64,000 bases of DNA from Chiua virens (GCA_019787685.1 JAHNUO010000027.1:186001-250000), one strand, 5' to 3'; counted from the stretch's first letter, positions 1 through 13,068 are shown. Notes: generated from the letters alone by a model not told the origin. Numbers and translations are program-made.

Positions 1-565
1 AGCTTCCTGAAAGAGTGCCAACGTTTAGAAGGCATTAATGGCGGTACGTGTCTTAACGCATGTTAGACGCATCTGTCAGTCAGATTGACCTGCCGATTAG
101 TGGGCCTTGTACGCAAGGTGTTGAAAGACTTCGCCTTTTCAGACGGTACGGTTGTACCGAAAGGGGCAACGGTCGGCGCGGCCAATTGGTGTATACACCG
201 CGACGAAGCGTTCTATAAGAACCCGTTCGCTTTTGAACCGTTCCGTTTTGCCGACTTGCGTGAGGAGGATGGTGAGAGTGTGAGACACCAGTTTGTCTCT
301 GCTTCCCCGGAATATTTACCGTTCGGACTCGGTCGACATGCGTGGTACGTTCTTTGTCTCAAACGGCGAGGAGAAATACTGAGGGCTTGCTAGCCCGGGA
401 CGGTTCTTTGCCGCCAACGAGATGAAATCCATGTTGGCACATCTTGTGGTGACGTATGATATCAAATTTGAAGACGGAACGACGCGCCCGCCGACGATAC
501 AGTTCGGGACGGTGCCAGTACCTAGTCCGACCGCTAAGATGATGATCAGAAAGAGGGTCCACTAA
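1..565 (+). CDS. Cytochrome P450, C-terminal part (5' end outside window)
   Basis: This is the end of a haem-thiolate monooxygenase of a fungal P450 family. Visible parts are the K-helix ExxR (FLKECQR, bases 4-24), the PERF-type region (FEPFRF) and the haem loop FGLGRHACPGRFFA. Exons are 1-43, 101-344 and 394-565, and the stop is at 563-565. The last intron splits the haem-ligand Cys codon (TG|C), so an unspliced reading appears to end in GRHAW. The reading frame is open throughout. It is closely similar to the next P450 downstream (start 1318), including the RRRV/RKRV tail, which suggests a recent tandem duplicate. N-terminal completeness cannot be judged here. Confidence 0.9.
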
Positions 566-1317
566 TTGTTCCGTCGATTGTACGTGTGTACCATGCGTGT
601 TCTATTGTGTTTGTAAAACTTTACTACTGGAATTTGGTTTACTGGGTTTATTATCGTGAGGAGTCATCGGAGTAGCTCGGTTGCAGCTGCTAGATTTATG
701 GATCTTAGAAGTGTCACTATAACGTCGTGAGCGAATGTGGCTGTACAGTCAATTCAGCTACTATGACGTTGCCGAGTTTGTTCCACGTATACAATCCAAT
801 ATATGGCTTCGCTGGCAGCGCTTGCGATAGACCATCGATACGATCGTTCATTAACACCGGCATCGTCAGTTCGTGATGATCGGGGGAACATACCATCACT
901 CGCTAAGACCATGTCTGCACCGAACAAAAGTGCGACAGGGACAAGGAAAGTTTGCTATGTTGCCCAGCAGTCGCACTCATGATGGTTGATTATAAACGCA
1001 TCTTCAGGTCGCCATCTTTTCTTTCGACGAAGGTCGACTTTTTATCTTCAAGTTGATTTAAAGGAGCTGCATACATTGCCCTCATGCAACCGTGATCCCT
1101 CCAACTGCCAGCACAGATCGCACTAATGGAGAAATTCGCAGTTACCCCATATGCAAATCGTGTGAATGACGGTGATTATAATCCGTCACAAACCATATAT
1201 CCAGTTGGGAAAGTGAACAAATCTAGAATCTTTGGATCATGTCCGGTGCAAATGGACCCCAGGGCTTTATAATGACAAGTAATCCACCTTGGGGGTTGAG
1301 AAACGTGTCTGTCTGTG

Positions 1318-3422
1318 ATGAATTCCCGTCTACTCGACCTATCAGTGGGTGTCCCTGGTTATGCGGTCGCAGGCATTGCTGCTGCCCTTGTCGTCGTCGT
1401 AAAGCTATCCCAGCCTTCCAAGGTGAGCATGTTCATCGAGTGTACCCATTCTCTGCAATCTCGGAACACTTTCCCAGTTCGATGCAATACCCACAGTAGG
1501 TTCAGGTTCCTGGCTTGGGTCGTGGTGGGATGGCCTGACGTACTTGTCCAACGTAATGGACTTTGTGAAAGAGGGTTACAAACAGGCACGTCTGGACCAT
1601 CAGTTATTTCATGCGTGCTCACACCACGTTTCAGTACAAACCTAAGCCGTTCAAAATTGCTAAGTTTAACGAATGGGTTATTATTGTCAGCAGCCGCGAG
1701 CTGATAGATGAAATACGGCGAGCACCCGATGATGCGCTATCCTTCTTGGAATTCGTAAACGAGGCAAGTAGTGTTTGTCTCCACTTTGACTAATTCGTTC
1801 TGAACGTGGGATAGGAAGTTCAAGTCACGCACACATTTGGTCACGAAATCCATCATAATCCCTACCATATTCCGATTGTGCGTTCACGACTGACTCAAAA
1901 TATCGGATCCTTGTATCCAGAGATAAGGAACGAAATAATCACGGCCTTTGATGATGTCTTCGCTCTCAACGGAAATGGTGAGCGCTGTGCCCTGATTCGC
2001 GTCGCACTATCTCTAAATGTCTAGGACTTGCAGATTGGAAGAGTGTGCCCGTGCTTAGCAGCATGCAAACAATGATCTGCAGAACGAGTAACAGAGCATT
2101 TGTCGGGTTACCACTATGTGAGCCTTCCAAATCATCGTCATCCTGTCTTAATTGATGCAAATTTTCTTAGGCCGCGACCCTGACTGGATTGATCTCAACA
2201 TTCAATACACCCTCGATGCTGACACTGGTGGTGCCCTCGCGAAGATGTTCCCGGCCTCGTTGAGAAGGTAAGTTATTTACGATCTGCTGTCCCAAAAAAC
2301 GATTTTCAACGTAGAAATAGTTTAGTTGTTCGCTTATTTACCAGGCTTAATCAGGCCAAGCAACGTGGAAGGAAACTTCTTGGTCCAGTCATCAAAGAGC
2401 GTCAACAACGCCTAAGTAAATATGGGGATCAGTGGGCCGACAAGCCAGTTCGTCGAGTCTTTTTGTAGATAGTATGGACTTATTTCTGAATTTTGACAGA
2501 ACGATTTTCTGTCGTGGTTGATGGAAAAGGCCGAGGGCCCAGAGTCGACGATGGAACGTTTGACAAATCGTATCCTAGCGCTCAATTTTGCGGCTGTCCA
2601 CGTACGTGTCCACGTTTTCTTCTAGCATCAATTGTCTCAGTTTCTGGATTAGACAACTTCCCAAGTATGTTCCGTCCGCGAATGTTGCAACCCTACCGCG
2701 ACGAATTGATGTCACACCATAGAGCATTGCTCATGTCATTTTATATCTTGCAGACAATCCTCAATACATTCAACCTCTTCGTGAAGAAGTCGAAGCTATC
2801 GTTGAACGGGAAGGATGGACAAAGGCTGCACTGGGAAAGATGCGAAAAGTGGACAGCTTCCTGAAAGAGTGCCAACGTTTAGAAGGTATAAACAGCGGTA
2901 CGTGTTTTGACGCTGATCGGACACATCCACCATTCGAATTAATCCACCAATTAGTGGGTCTTGTACGCAAGGCGTTGAAAGACCTCACCTTCTCCGACGG
3001 CACGGTTGTACCCAAAGGCACAACGGTCGCCACGGCCAATTGGTGTATACACCGCGACGAAGCATTCTATGAGAACCCGTTCGCTTTTGAACCGTTCCGT
3101 TTTGCCGATTTGCGTGAGGAGGATGGTGAGAGCGTGAGACACCAGTTTGTCTCTGTCGCACCGGAATATTTACCGCTCGGACTCGGTCGACACGCGTGGT
3201 GCGCACTCCGTTGCAGTTACCAATGACCAGAATGAATAACACCTTGTTAGTCCAGGACGGTTCTTTGCTGCCAACATGATGCAATCCATGTTGGCCTACC
3301 TCGTGGTGACGTATGATATCAAGGTTGAAGACGGAACGACGCGCCCGCTGACGATACAATTTGGGACGTTACCAATACCGAATCCGACCGCAGAGGTGAT
3401 GATCAGACGGAGGGTCTACTGA
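1318..3422 (+). CDS. Cytochrome P450 monooxygenase, apparently intact
   Basis: Full-length P450 gene of about 12 exons. The ATG at 1318 starts an N-terminal membrane anchor (GYAVAGIAAALVVVVKL), as expected for an ER-bound enzyme. Conserved parts follow in order: the WLGSWW motif, the C-helix region, an I-helix segment in which FAAVH joins TTSQ from a 12-nt exon (2653-2664), the K-helix SFLKECQR, the FEPFRF region and the haem loop CPGRFFAAN. The Cys codon is split by the last intron. The introns at 1586-1634 and after FVNE appear to use GC donors (GC-AG). I could join all exons without a stop. Substrate is unknown; family clustering suggests secondary or xenobiotic metabolism. The gene is convergent with the next P450, 455 bp away. 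Confidence 0.85.
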
Positions 3423-3877
3423 TCGATTCTGTCAATTGTACGTGTACCATGCGTGTGCCATCAATTGTGTATGTCCAACTGTACTATTGCAATCTGGTTT
3501 ATCGGGTTTATTATTGCCGCGGCGTGAGGAGTACCGGAGTAGCTCAGCCGTGGTTGTAAGATTCATGGATCTGAAGTACGTCAGTGTATGAGACAACTGT
3601 AGCAAGCTGCGACTCATACACAGCGACGTAAGTCGATGCATCGACAAAGCAGTTTCACATTCCAAATGGCTCTCAGATAGTAAACGATCCAGTCATTCAA
3701 ACGACAAGCATTAATAACTCATTCACATGGAGACATGTAATGCAATTAGGACTCCCCGAGATCCAGATCTCAGATACCAACTTCTCAAATCAACAATACG
3801 CCAAGGAAGTATCGTATCCCAAATCGTGTCCATGCGGCACAATTACGCGAAGAACAGCACGTGAACTGTGTCTCTCG

Positions 3878-6002
3878 TCAACGCTGCCTGTTTCTGAACA
3901 TAACCTTCGCACGCTGGTTGGCTCCGATCGCAGTGGCAATATGCAAGTTCTGCGGGAACGCTTCGTCCTCCAGTTTCAAGTCGTACGTCACGATGACATG
4001 GGCCAACATAGATTTCAGCTCGTTCGCGGCAAAGAAACGACCAGGGCTAATAACTTAGATCCAGTCACGTTGAAAGACGCAGAGGAAAGAAGCATACCAT
4101 GCATGTCTACCAAGTCCAAAGGGCAAATACTCGGTCGACGTCGAAGCGAAGTGGTGTTTAAAACCTTCAATTTTGCCATCCGTCTTTCCCATGTTTGCGA
4201 ACCTGAACGGCTCGAATGATCCGGGATTGTCGTACAGATTGCCATCGTGGTGCACCGACCCTGTGGCTGCGGCGATCAGCGTCCCTTTCGGTATGAATGT
4301 TCCATCCGAGAATTTGAAGTCTTTCATAGCCTTGCGTGAGATACTCGCTAGGTAATGAATGAGTGATCAAAATTCCCCTGCTATGTAAATGAACGCGGGA
4401 ACAACTACCTGTGTTGATTCCTTCGATGCGTAAGCATTCCTTAAGGAAGCTGTCGACCTTTCGCATCTTTACCAATGCAGCCTTCGTCCATCCATCCTTC
4501 TCCACGATACGTTCGACTTCCTCACGGAGCGGCTGTACATATTGAGGGTTCGCGGCAAGATAAAAGAGCGCCTGAGTGAAAGACTAAAGCAGTAATCTGA
4601 TAAGCAAGGTGAAAATCAGTGCCACACGGACCACCACGTACGTTGGAGGACGTCTGGGCGCAAGCTGAGCATTATCTCAAAAGGATATTGTTCACTCACA
4701 TGAATAGCTGCGATGTTGATACCCAGAATACGTATTGTCAATTGTTCAACGGTCAGATCAGAACCTTTGGCCTCCTCCATCAACCATGACAAAAGGTCAT
4801 TCTGTCAAAAATCGCAATGAGGATTCCTTCTCACGAGCAATGAGGCAACGAACGGGCTTATCATCCCAATCTATTCCGTATTCGCTCAGATATCTCTGTC
4901 GCTCTTCGATTATTGGGCGAAGAAGCCGCGCGCCACGCGCAATGCACTGAGGTACGTTTGTAAGGAAACGCGACGCGAGCCTTTCTCCGCATGTCAATGG
5001 TAGATTTGGGGGAGCTGAATTATAGGGACTTACGGTCTAATAAATCTAGGAAATAGACCTATTATGACCCCGCCTGTCATGACGTCAAAAGTGCATCGGA
5101 GGTTAAGATCAATCCAATCAGGATTGCGACCTGGAATGATGCAAGTAAGAGCCGCAGAACACTGGATGTGCAGGGAGCATACACAAGGGGAGGTTGACAA
5201 AGACTCTGTTGCTTGTCCTGCAGACGACTTTTTCGACGATGCCTAGCGCTGAAAGGCTCATCCATTCTGCACCGTGCTCTCAGTATATGACGGGAGACTT
5301 CTCAAATAGGGTCCTCACCATGCCCTTTGAGATCCAGGACCTCTTCGAATGATGTTACGATCTCATTTCTGATATCGTTATACAGGGCATCAATGTTTCG
5401 AGTGAGCTGGGAACGAATGATCGGAATGTGATAGGGATTCGTGCGAAGTTCGCTTCCCAGCATCTCTTCGATGTGAAGTTGCTGCCAATGACATCGAATG
5501 TGACGACTAACAGAGGAACGACATTGTTGCTCACGTCATTGATAACTTCTTCGATCGAAAGCTGATCATCGGATGCTTTTGCTAGTTCTTCCAGGTGTCC
5601 ACGATGGCTTACAACGACTGTCCAACAAAGAAGACCCGGGATCTTGAACGGCGCGGACCCGTGCTATATGAAGCGGAATTACCACAAAATTATTATCCGA
5701 TGGGCACGGAATGCTTGCCTTGTCGTAACCCTCTTGTATGAAAGTCTGGGCGTGCGTCAGATACTTGAAACCAGCCCACCAGGAGCCCAGCCAACTACTT
5801 GACCCCACGCTTGGGAACGAGTCAAGCTGGTGAAAGCTATGTTTAGTCGGAGTGCACCTGTTACGTCCAACGTTACTGAGCTCACATTTGGACTATGGGA
5901 CAGTTTCGCGATAAAGATCACTGCGGCAACGAAGCCCGCGACACCATAGGCGACACCTGTTGAAATTGTTGCGAAGTTTGGCAGTGGCAGTTGGAAATCC
6001 AT
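3878..6002 (-). CDS. Cytochrome P450 monooxygenase, apparently intact
   Basis: Complete P450 on the minus strand. The first ATG in frame is at 6002, starting MDFQLPLPNF followed by a hydrophobic anchor (VAYGVAGFVAAVIFIAKL). Exons can be joined through WLGSWWAGFKYLTHAQ, RTNPYHIPIIRSQLTRNI, WMSLSALGIVEKVVCRTSNR, the 12-nt exon TSSN (4642-4653), SFTQALFYLAANPQY, FLKECLRIEGIN (ExxR), FEPFRF and GRHACPGRFFAANELK, ending at the TGA at 3878-3880. A GC-AG intron (5664-5718) sits at the same place as in the paralogues. It lies tail to tail with the P450 at 1318 and head to head with the pseudogene starting near 6640. No disruption was found. Confidence 0.87.
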
Positions 6003-6639
6003 GACTAAACTTGGCACTTCAATGAGGGAGGCGAAACAGTCCTATTTGGTTCAAACGTTTCAGTCTCTAATATAAGAAACTCGGCGTCCGAGTTACTCAC
6101 CGAAAACGCGTGTTCTAGTACCGCCTTGCATTGTTGCAATGTGTTCATTCACATCCTCAATAAGACACGAATAGTTTGTTGAGCGCTGGCCATTCATATC
6201 AGTATTTTATCTAAATCGTGTGACTCGTGTCGTAGTCACGGAACTTGGAGAGCGACCCTGCCAGCATGACCCTCTGAGATGCATCCCGCTCTAAGGAAGA
6301 ACTGGTAACGACTGACTTTCATGATTCAGTAAGCATGTCAGTGCGCAATAGCGAGAACAATATCATGAGGACGTAACATCACCAGCATTTCCGAGTCCGC
6401 ACGCGTATGAGCGGATGCAGTAAAAACCACACGCTGAACGCATGTCTCCATCTCGAGCTCGTGCGCGTGGCCTCATGAGAGAATCAATGATCGCAAACTG
6501 TCCATGTCAGAAGCGACTTTCCCAGGATTTTCTCGGTAGAGCCATCATTTCAACTACTATGTAAATGAAACCGCTTTGAGTCAGACTTGCTCGGGTCCGT
6601 GCACTGTCAGAAGCGCTCGAATGAGTTTTCACTGGCATC

Positions 6640-8735
6640 TACCAGAGTCACTACTAGCGCAAATATCCCAGCGGTCACTTATGGCGCTCTTTCCTTCGTT
6701 ATTACCATCGTCCTGATCGTGGCGAGCCGTCCCCGAGGTCCCAGTGTGAGCGTCTTCCACCGCTCCACGGTGTCGCTTGGCTCAACTTTCACCAGTTGAA
6801 CCATTTTCCAGCTGTCGGCCCAACTAGTTGGCTTGGCTCCTGGTACGCTGGTCTCAAGTATCTGACGAATGCTCAAAGTATCTTACAAGAAGGATATGAC
6901 AAGCATGTATGGCATTATGCACTGAACAATTACACATGCTGTAATTCTCGACCTCGTAGTACAGGTCGGCGCTATTCAAAGTCTCAGAACCCTCCAACTG
7001 GTCGGCCATTCTGAGCAGTCGCCAGCACCTGGAAGAACTGACGAAAGCGTCCGACAATGAGTTCTCTTGGTGGAGGCCATGGATGACGTGCGTAATTTCA
7101 TTTTCATTGAAAGCTACCCTCATGTCAAATGTTAACAGCAAAGTCAGCTGAGATGTAAACTAGGCTAAGAGGCCATTAATAATTCATATCACGAGGGAAT
7201 TGTTCGCTCCTAGCTTACCCGAAATATCGAAATCCTCACATTGGAGACGAAGTGGCCTCGCCTTTCGATGATGTGCTGAATCTCCAAGGGAATGGTAAGT
7301 GATGTAAGCTAACAAGTATTTGCTATGTGCTAAGTGTACATAGACTGGAAGGGTATACCAGCTTTACGCGCCATTGAGGAGATTGCTTGCAGGGTAAGCA
7401 ATAGAGTTTTTGTTGGTGTCCCGTTATGTACAACGTCCTTGCGTCCTGTGGCCTTTCCCCTTCTTACTTGATCACCCTAGGCCGCGATTCCGAGTGGATT
7501 GATATCAACGTTTGGTATACTATCGACATCACCAAGGGAGGAATCATAGTGGGACTGTTCCCTAGATTTTTGAGACTGTAAGCCCATCACGCGGTCTCTC
7601 AGACATAGGTCTTACTGCAGCACCAGACTGGCTACGCTCGGATACCTGACAAATGTCCCTAAGAGCATCATGCGTGGCGTGAGGCTACTTCGTCCAATAG
7701 TTGAAGAAAGGCAACAATATTTGAAGGAATACGGCTCAGAGTGGGATGATAAGCTTGTTCGTTTCCTTTGTCATTAACGATAGCGGGCTTGTTTTGATTA
7801 TTGACAGCATGATTTTCTATCCTGGCTAATGGACGAGGCAAAGGGTTCGGAAATTACCCCAGAACGCTTGACGATTCATCTACTGGTTGTCAATTTTGCA
7901 GCTGTTCATGTGAGTAAAGCCATGGTTTTGACAACGGAGATTCAACTCTGTGATTCATGTTGCAGACAACCTCGAATGTACGCTCGGATCCTTGCTGTAG
8001 TTTGACTGTTGGTTAACATTCCCTCACTAGTCTTTCACTCAAGCTCTCCTTTATATTGCCACAAACCCTCAATACATTCGATCTCTTCGTGAGGAATTGA
8101 GGGAGTCGTCGCGAAAGACGCGAAGGTAGCGCTGGGAAAAATGTGCAAGGTTGATAGCTTTCTTAAGGAGTGCCAATGTATCGAGGGAGTGACTGTCGGT
8201 AGGATTCCAGTTTTTACTTGTGTGCGACGATCACCTTGATTGATACTATATTAGCAACACTCTCATGCAAGGGTTTAAAGGATTTCACCTTCTCAGATGG
8301 CACTTTCATACCAAAAGGAACTTCATTATTTGCAGCCACGCGAGCCCTTCACTACGACCGGAATCTGTACAGGGATCCTGAAACGTTCAATTCATTCCGG
8401 TTTGTTGACACGGGCAATGAGAGTGGGAAAGATGTGACACACAATCACTTTACTTCGACATCGACCGAGTATTTGCCTTTTGGACACGGTAGACATACCT
8501 GGTAGAGTCTCTTGCTTTCCATTCTTCCAGCTGAAATATGAAGCTCTGACTGCGCTCATTAGCCCGGGACGCTTCTTTGCCGCAAACCAGATGAAAACAA
8601 TGCTGGCACACGTTGTGACATACGATGTGAAACTGGAGGACTATACAAACTTCCCGCCGAGCTTGCGTATCGGCACTTTTCATCTCCGTTGATCCTCACG
8701 CCAAGGTCATGTTCAGAAATTGGCACTGTTTGACC
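6640..8735 (+). pseudogene. Cytochrome P450 pseudogene (all domains, many lesions)
   Basis: All exon blocks of the local P450 family can be recognised in order, including the anchor (TYGALSFVITIVLIVA), WLGSWYAGLKYLTNAQ, the 12-nt exon 7966-7977, SFTQALLYIATNPQYIRSLREE, and the haem loop with its split Cys codon. The gene is dead: no in-frame ATG precedes the anchor, a base is missing near 7060, two stops lie in the exon near 7150-7215 (a TAA and a TAG replacing Gln), sequence is lost near 8125, and an extra T near 8680 truncates the C-terminus. It is closest to the pseudogene starting at 9134. Confidence 0.9.
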
Positions 8736-9133
8736 TCGTGGGTATCTTGTACACGCCATACGAATATGCAAGCTTCCTGTGTTTCAGAACCTGCATTGGT
8801 CCACTCTCGAAAGGATGTCTGCGACGACTGATGTTCTGAACGGCGATTGGCAGCAGCTCTGACTTTATGACTCACTCAAAGCATGGTGCGCAATGGCGAG
8901 TATACAGACAATGAGCAGCACCAATGCTTCCGAGTTCAAGTTCACGCGTTGGAGCGGATGTAATAAAAATCACATGCCTGGCATCATCCTGATAGTGAAG
9001 TTTCCATGTGAAGGATGAAGCTCTGCGGTCTGGGTGTAACCAGTTAGAGAAGTTGACTTTTTAGATGCCACTCGTAATCCACATCGCTCGCTCGCAACGA
9101 CCTTTTGTCTACCCGAGCCATTAGTAGCAGTAG

Positions 9134-10622
9134 ATGTTCCCGCGGCGCTCCTATGGCGCGCTTGCTTTTGTCGCCGCTGCTATTATCCTAATCGGCACCA
9201 GACGGCCTTAAGGCCTCAGGGCCTCAAGCTCCGGACGCGAGCACTTCCGACCGTGGGATAATATCGATAAATACCCGTTGCTCGTCTAAGCTGGACCATT
9301 TTCCAGCATTCCAGCCAGCTAATTGGCTTGGCTCCTGGTACGATGGTCTCAAGTATCTGACAAATGCTCAAAGTGTTTTTACAAGGCTGTGACAAGGTAT
9401 GCCAGTGTGTGGCGCACTGAATTGTCATAAAATGTGTTGTAATTCTCGATCACATAGTACAAGTTGGCGCCGTTCAAAGTGCGGAACCCTCCAACTGGTC
9501 GGTTATTCTAAGCAGGAGCCAGCACCTGGAAGAATTGACGAAAGCGTTCAATGATGAACTCTTGCTGGTGGAGGCTACGGATGACGTGCGTAATTTGATT
9601 GTCATTTGAACGCTGCCGAGGCTCATATCAAATGTTTGGCTGCAAATTCAGCTGAGATTCGCGCTAGGCCATGAGGTCATTGACAATCCCTATCGAGGGA
9701 ATTGTTCGTTCTCAGATATCTAAGAAGAATTTATTTCACATCGAGTATACATAGAGTGTAAGAGTTTTTGTTGGTCTCCCAGTATGTACGGTGTCCCTGC
9801 TTCCTCTTCCTTCGCTTCTCACTTGATCACCTCAGGTCGCGATCCCAAGTGGATTGATCTCAATATTCATTACACTGTCGACATCATCAATGGGGGATAA
9901 TAGTAGGATTTCTTTCCAGATTTTTGAGATCGTAAGCCAACTACGTTTTCTCAGGCATAGGTTATATCAAATCACCAGACTAGCTGCGCGATCCCTGACA
10001 AATATCCCCAAGAGCATCCGCGGTGTAAAGCTACTTTATCCGGTAGTCGAAGAAAGACAGTGATATTTGAAGGAATACGGCTCAATAAGTCTGTTCGTTT
10101 CCCTTGTCATCAGCGATGGCGGGCTCATTCTCAGGCTGATTGATGAATCCAATGGTCCAGATATGACTGCAGAACGCTTGTCGCTTCGTCTACCAGTTCT
10201 TAATTTTGCAGTCGTTCATGTGAGTGAAAACGCAATCTTGAATGCCGGATGCTCAAATATCTGACTCATATCACAAACAACTTCGAATGTATGCTCGGGC
10301 TCTTGCCGTAGTTTGACCGTGGGTTAACATTCCCTTCTGGTCTTTCGTGAGGAAGTTGAAGGAGTCGTCGCAAAAGACGGATGGACGAAGGTGACATTGA
10401 GCAAAACGTAGAAGGTTGATAGCTCCATAAGGAGTGCCAGCGTATGAAGCTTATCAGTCCAGGACGTTTCTTTGCCGAAAGCGAGCTGAATCAATGCTGG
10501 TACACGTCATCGGGACGTACGATGTGCTGGACAATACAAACAACCTGCCGAGCTTGCGTATCGACACTTTCATCTCCGCAAACCTTCACGCCAAGGTCAC
10601 GTTCAGAAATTGGCACTGTTGA
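9134..10622 (+). pseudogene. Cytochrome P450 pseudogene with internal deletions
   Basis: A shortened, broken sister of the pseudogene just upstream. It starts MFPRRSYGALAFVAAAIILI and keeps WLGSWYDGLKYLTNAQ. A base is lost near 9480, most of the following exon is missing near 9710-9750, and the SFTQ...NPQY block near 10340 is deleted. The whole stretch from ExxR to the haem loop is deleted near 10440, so the text jumps from ECQR directly to PGRFFAESEL. The acceptor before the 12-nt I-helix exon (10277-10288) has mutated from AG to AA. It therefore lacks the PERF region entirely. Confidence 0.9.
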
Positions 10623-10904
10623 TGCATCTTGTATATGTCAATACGCAAATTTCTATTGACATTTTTTCACATGTACTTACAGAGACCTGCAGTGCCCCTC
10701 CAGTCTAAAGGGAAGTTAGCAGACGTATTTTCGTTCAACTCATCTCCGGTAAGTCTAAGTCAGACAGAATATAAGTACGTGGCACGCAATGGGCATTGCC
10801 ACGCAAAGATGTAAGTTTCAGGGTAGGTTTCCTGATGTAACCGATGTCATATGCTTCAAGTTTCCTCCCGGGCTATAAACAAATAATCGATAAAATAGGC
10901 TTGT

Positions 10905-13068
10905 ATGTGTCTCGTTATCATGGGACTTCAACTGCCAGAGCTACCGGAAGAAATCTCGACCGTCATCTACTATGGTGTTATCAGCATTGTAGTTGCCCTC
11001 ATCGTACTTGCGAAACGGGGTCAAGGCCCCAATGTGAGTAAACCTCACGTGAACATACTATCCAACTCAAACATTTTGTGCCTTGTCCCCCAGCTTGATG
11101 CATTTCCAACTGTGGGCTCAACCAGTTGGATTGGCTCGTGGTGGGCCAGCTTCAAATTTCTGACGAATGCTGCAAGTATCATACGAGAAGGGCACGGGAA
11201 GGCAAGTGCGGTTTCGTCGAAGGCTATCATTTATTTATATCCAGTCAAACCACAGCACAGTTCTGCACCCTTCAAAATCGCAGAACCGTTCCATTGGACA
11301 GTTATCCTAAGCGACCACGGACACCTGGAAGAGGTGGCAAGGGCTCGTGAGGATGAATTTTCGTTATCGGAGGCCATGAGGGATGTGAGTCATGGTTTGT
11401 TCGTATAAAAATTGGATTCGCGTTACTGAAATAGCACCGGTAGCTGATTCAGACCAGGTACACAATTGGCCCCGTGGTTGATCAACAGCCCAAACATCAT
11501 GTGGCAATCCGCGGCCCACTTACTCGCAACATTGAAGTCCTCTTTTCTGGAGTTCGAGACGAGATCATCACATCCTTCGACGATATCCTGGAACTGAGAG
11601 GATATGGTAAGTAATTCTGTGAGTACCGTACATTATATCTGCTGAGCCAAGGACTCTAGAGTGGAGGAGTGTAACGGCAATGAGCTTCATCAAACAGGTC
11701 GTCTGTCGGGCATCAAACAGAGCATTTGTCGGCCTCCCGTTGTGTAGGTTCTTGGTTCGTCGACGTTTATCTCGGTTTCTTAGCCGATCACTCTAGGCCG
11801 CGATCCTGATTGGATTGATCTCAACATACGATATGCCTCTGATATCGTCATGGGTGGGGTTATAGTTGGGTTTTTCCCTGAGTTCATGAGACCGTAAGCC
11901 GTGATTTACCACCTCATCTAGGGGTTTGTTTTAATAGCCTGACAGACTGGCTACTCGTTTCCTCACAAATATCCCCCGAAGCCTTACACGTGGCATAAAT
12001 CTGCTTCGGCCAATAATCGAAGAGCGGCTAAAGTTTCTGAGTGATCACGGATCAGAGTGGGACGATAAGCCTGTTTGTCTTCTTTGATGCAAATGTGAAA
12101 TCATTGACACGAAAAGCTGACAGAATGACATTTTATCGTGGCTAATGGACGAAGTAAAAGGCCCGGATTTTAGCATAGAGAACTTGACGGTTCGTGTGCT
12201 GGTGATGAATTTCGCAGCTATCCAGGTAAGTACCATCAAGAAGTCGTCTCAGTGGTGAATGCTCAGCCTGTTCTTTGATTTGTACTTCAGACAACCTCGA
12301 ATGTTTGTTCGAGTCCCTGCCGTCGCTCGATCGCAGGTTAATATTTCCGAGTAGTTCTTTACACAGGCCCTGTTTTACCTTGCCGCATACCCTCAGTACG
12401 TGCCGCTGCTTCGCCAGGAAGTTGAAGATGTCGTCGAGAGAGACGGATGGACGAAGATTGCAATGGGCAAGATGAGGAAAGTAGACAGCTTCCTGCGAGA
12501 GTGCATGCGCATGCAAATGACCAATGGTAGTGGCTTTCGGATGTTATACATCTGCTGACTGTCCTGATCATCAGCCCCATAGCTGGCCTTTCACGGAAGG
12601 TTGTAAAAGGCTATAAATTCTATGATGGAACTTTTGTTCCCAAGGGAGCCATGATCTATGCGGCGTCTCAATCACCTTTGCACGACAGGACTCGGAACCT
12701 CGATGAAGATCCTAAAATATTCGAGCCATTCCGATTTGTCGACATGAAAGAGTCTCGGGAAGATGGAAAATATGGAAAATATCAGTTTACATCGACTTCA
12801 CTCGAATATTTGGGGTTCGGATACGGTAGACATGCTTGGTACGTTTTGCACCTTCTGCATATTTGACCTGATAATTTGATTGAATTTTAGCCCGGGACGT
12901 TTCTTTGCTGCGGTCGAACTCAAAACAATATTGGCCCATATCGTCCTGAATTACGATGTGAAACTGGACAGTACAACTAGTGGGGTTCCGCCGAATTTGT
13001 GTATTGGCACTTTTACAGGGGCCAATCCGCACGCAAAGGTCATGTTTAGACGCAGGCAAGATAATTAA
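10905..13068 (+). CDS. Cytochrome P450 monooxygenase, apparently intact
   Basis: Complete P450 with N-terminal anchor (VIYYGVISIVVALIVLAKR). The ATG at 10905 or the in-frame one at 10920 (MGLQLPELPEE) could be the start. Recognised parts are WIGSWWASFKFLTNA, a GC-AG intron at 11202-11255, LTRNIEVLF, CRASNRAFVGLPLC with a split Cys codon, the 12-nt exon TTSN at 12291-12302, FFTQALFYLAAYPQY, the K-helix FLRECMR, FEPFRF and GRHACPGRFFAAVELK. The TAA is at 13066-13068. All joins stay in frame. It is more diverged from the other cluster members than they are from one another. Confidence 0.87.
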
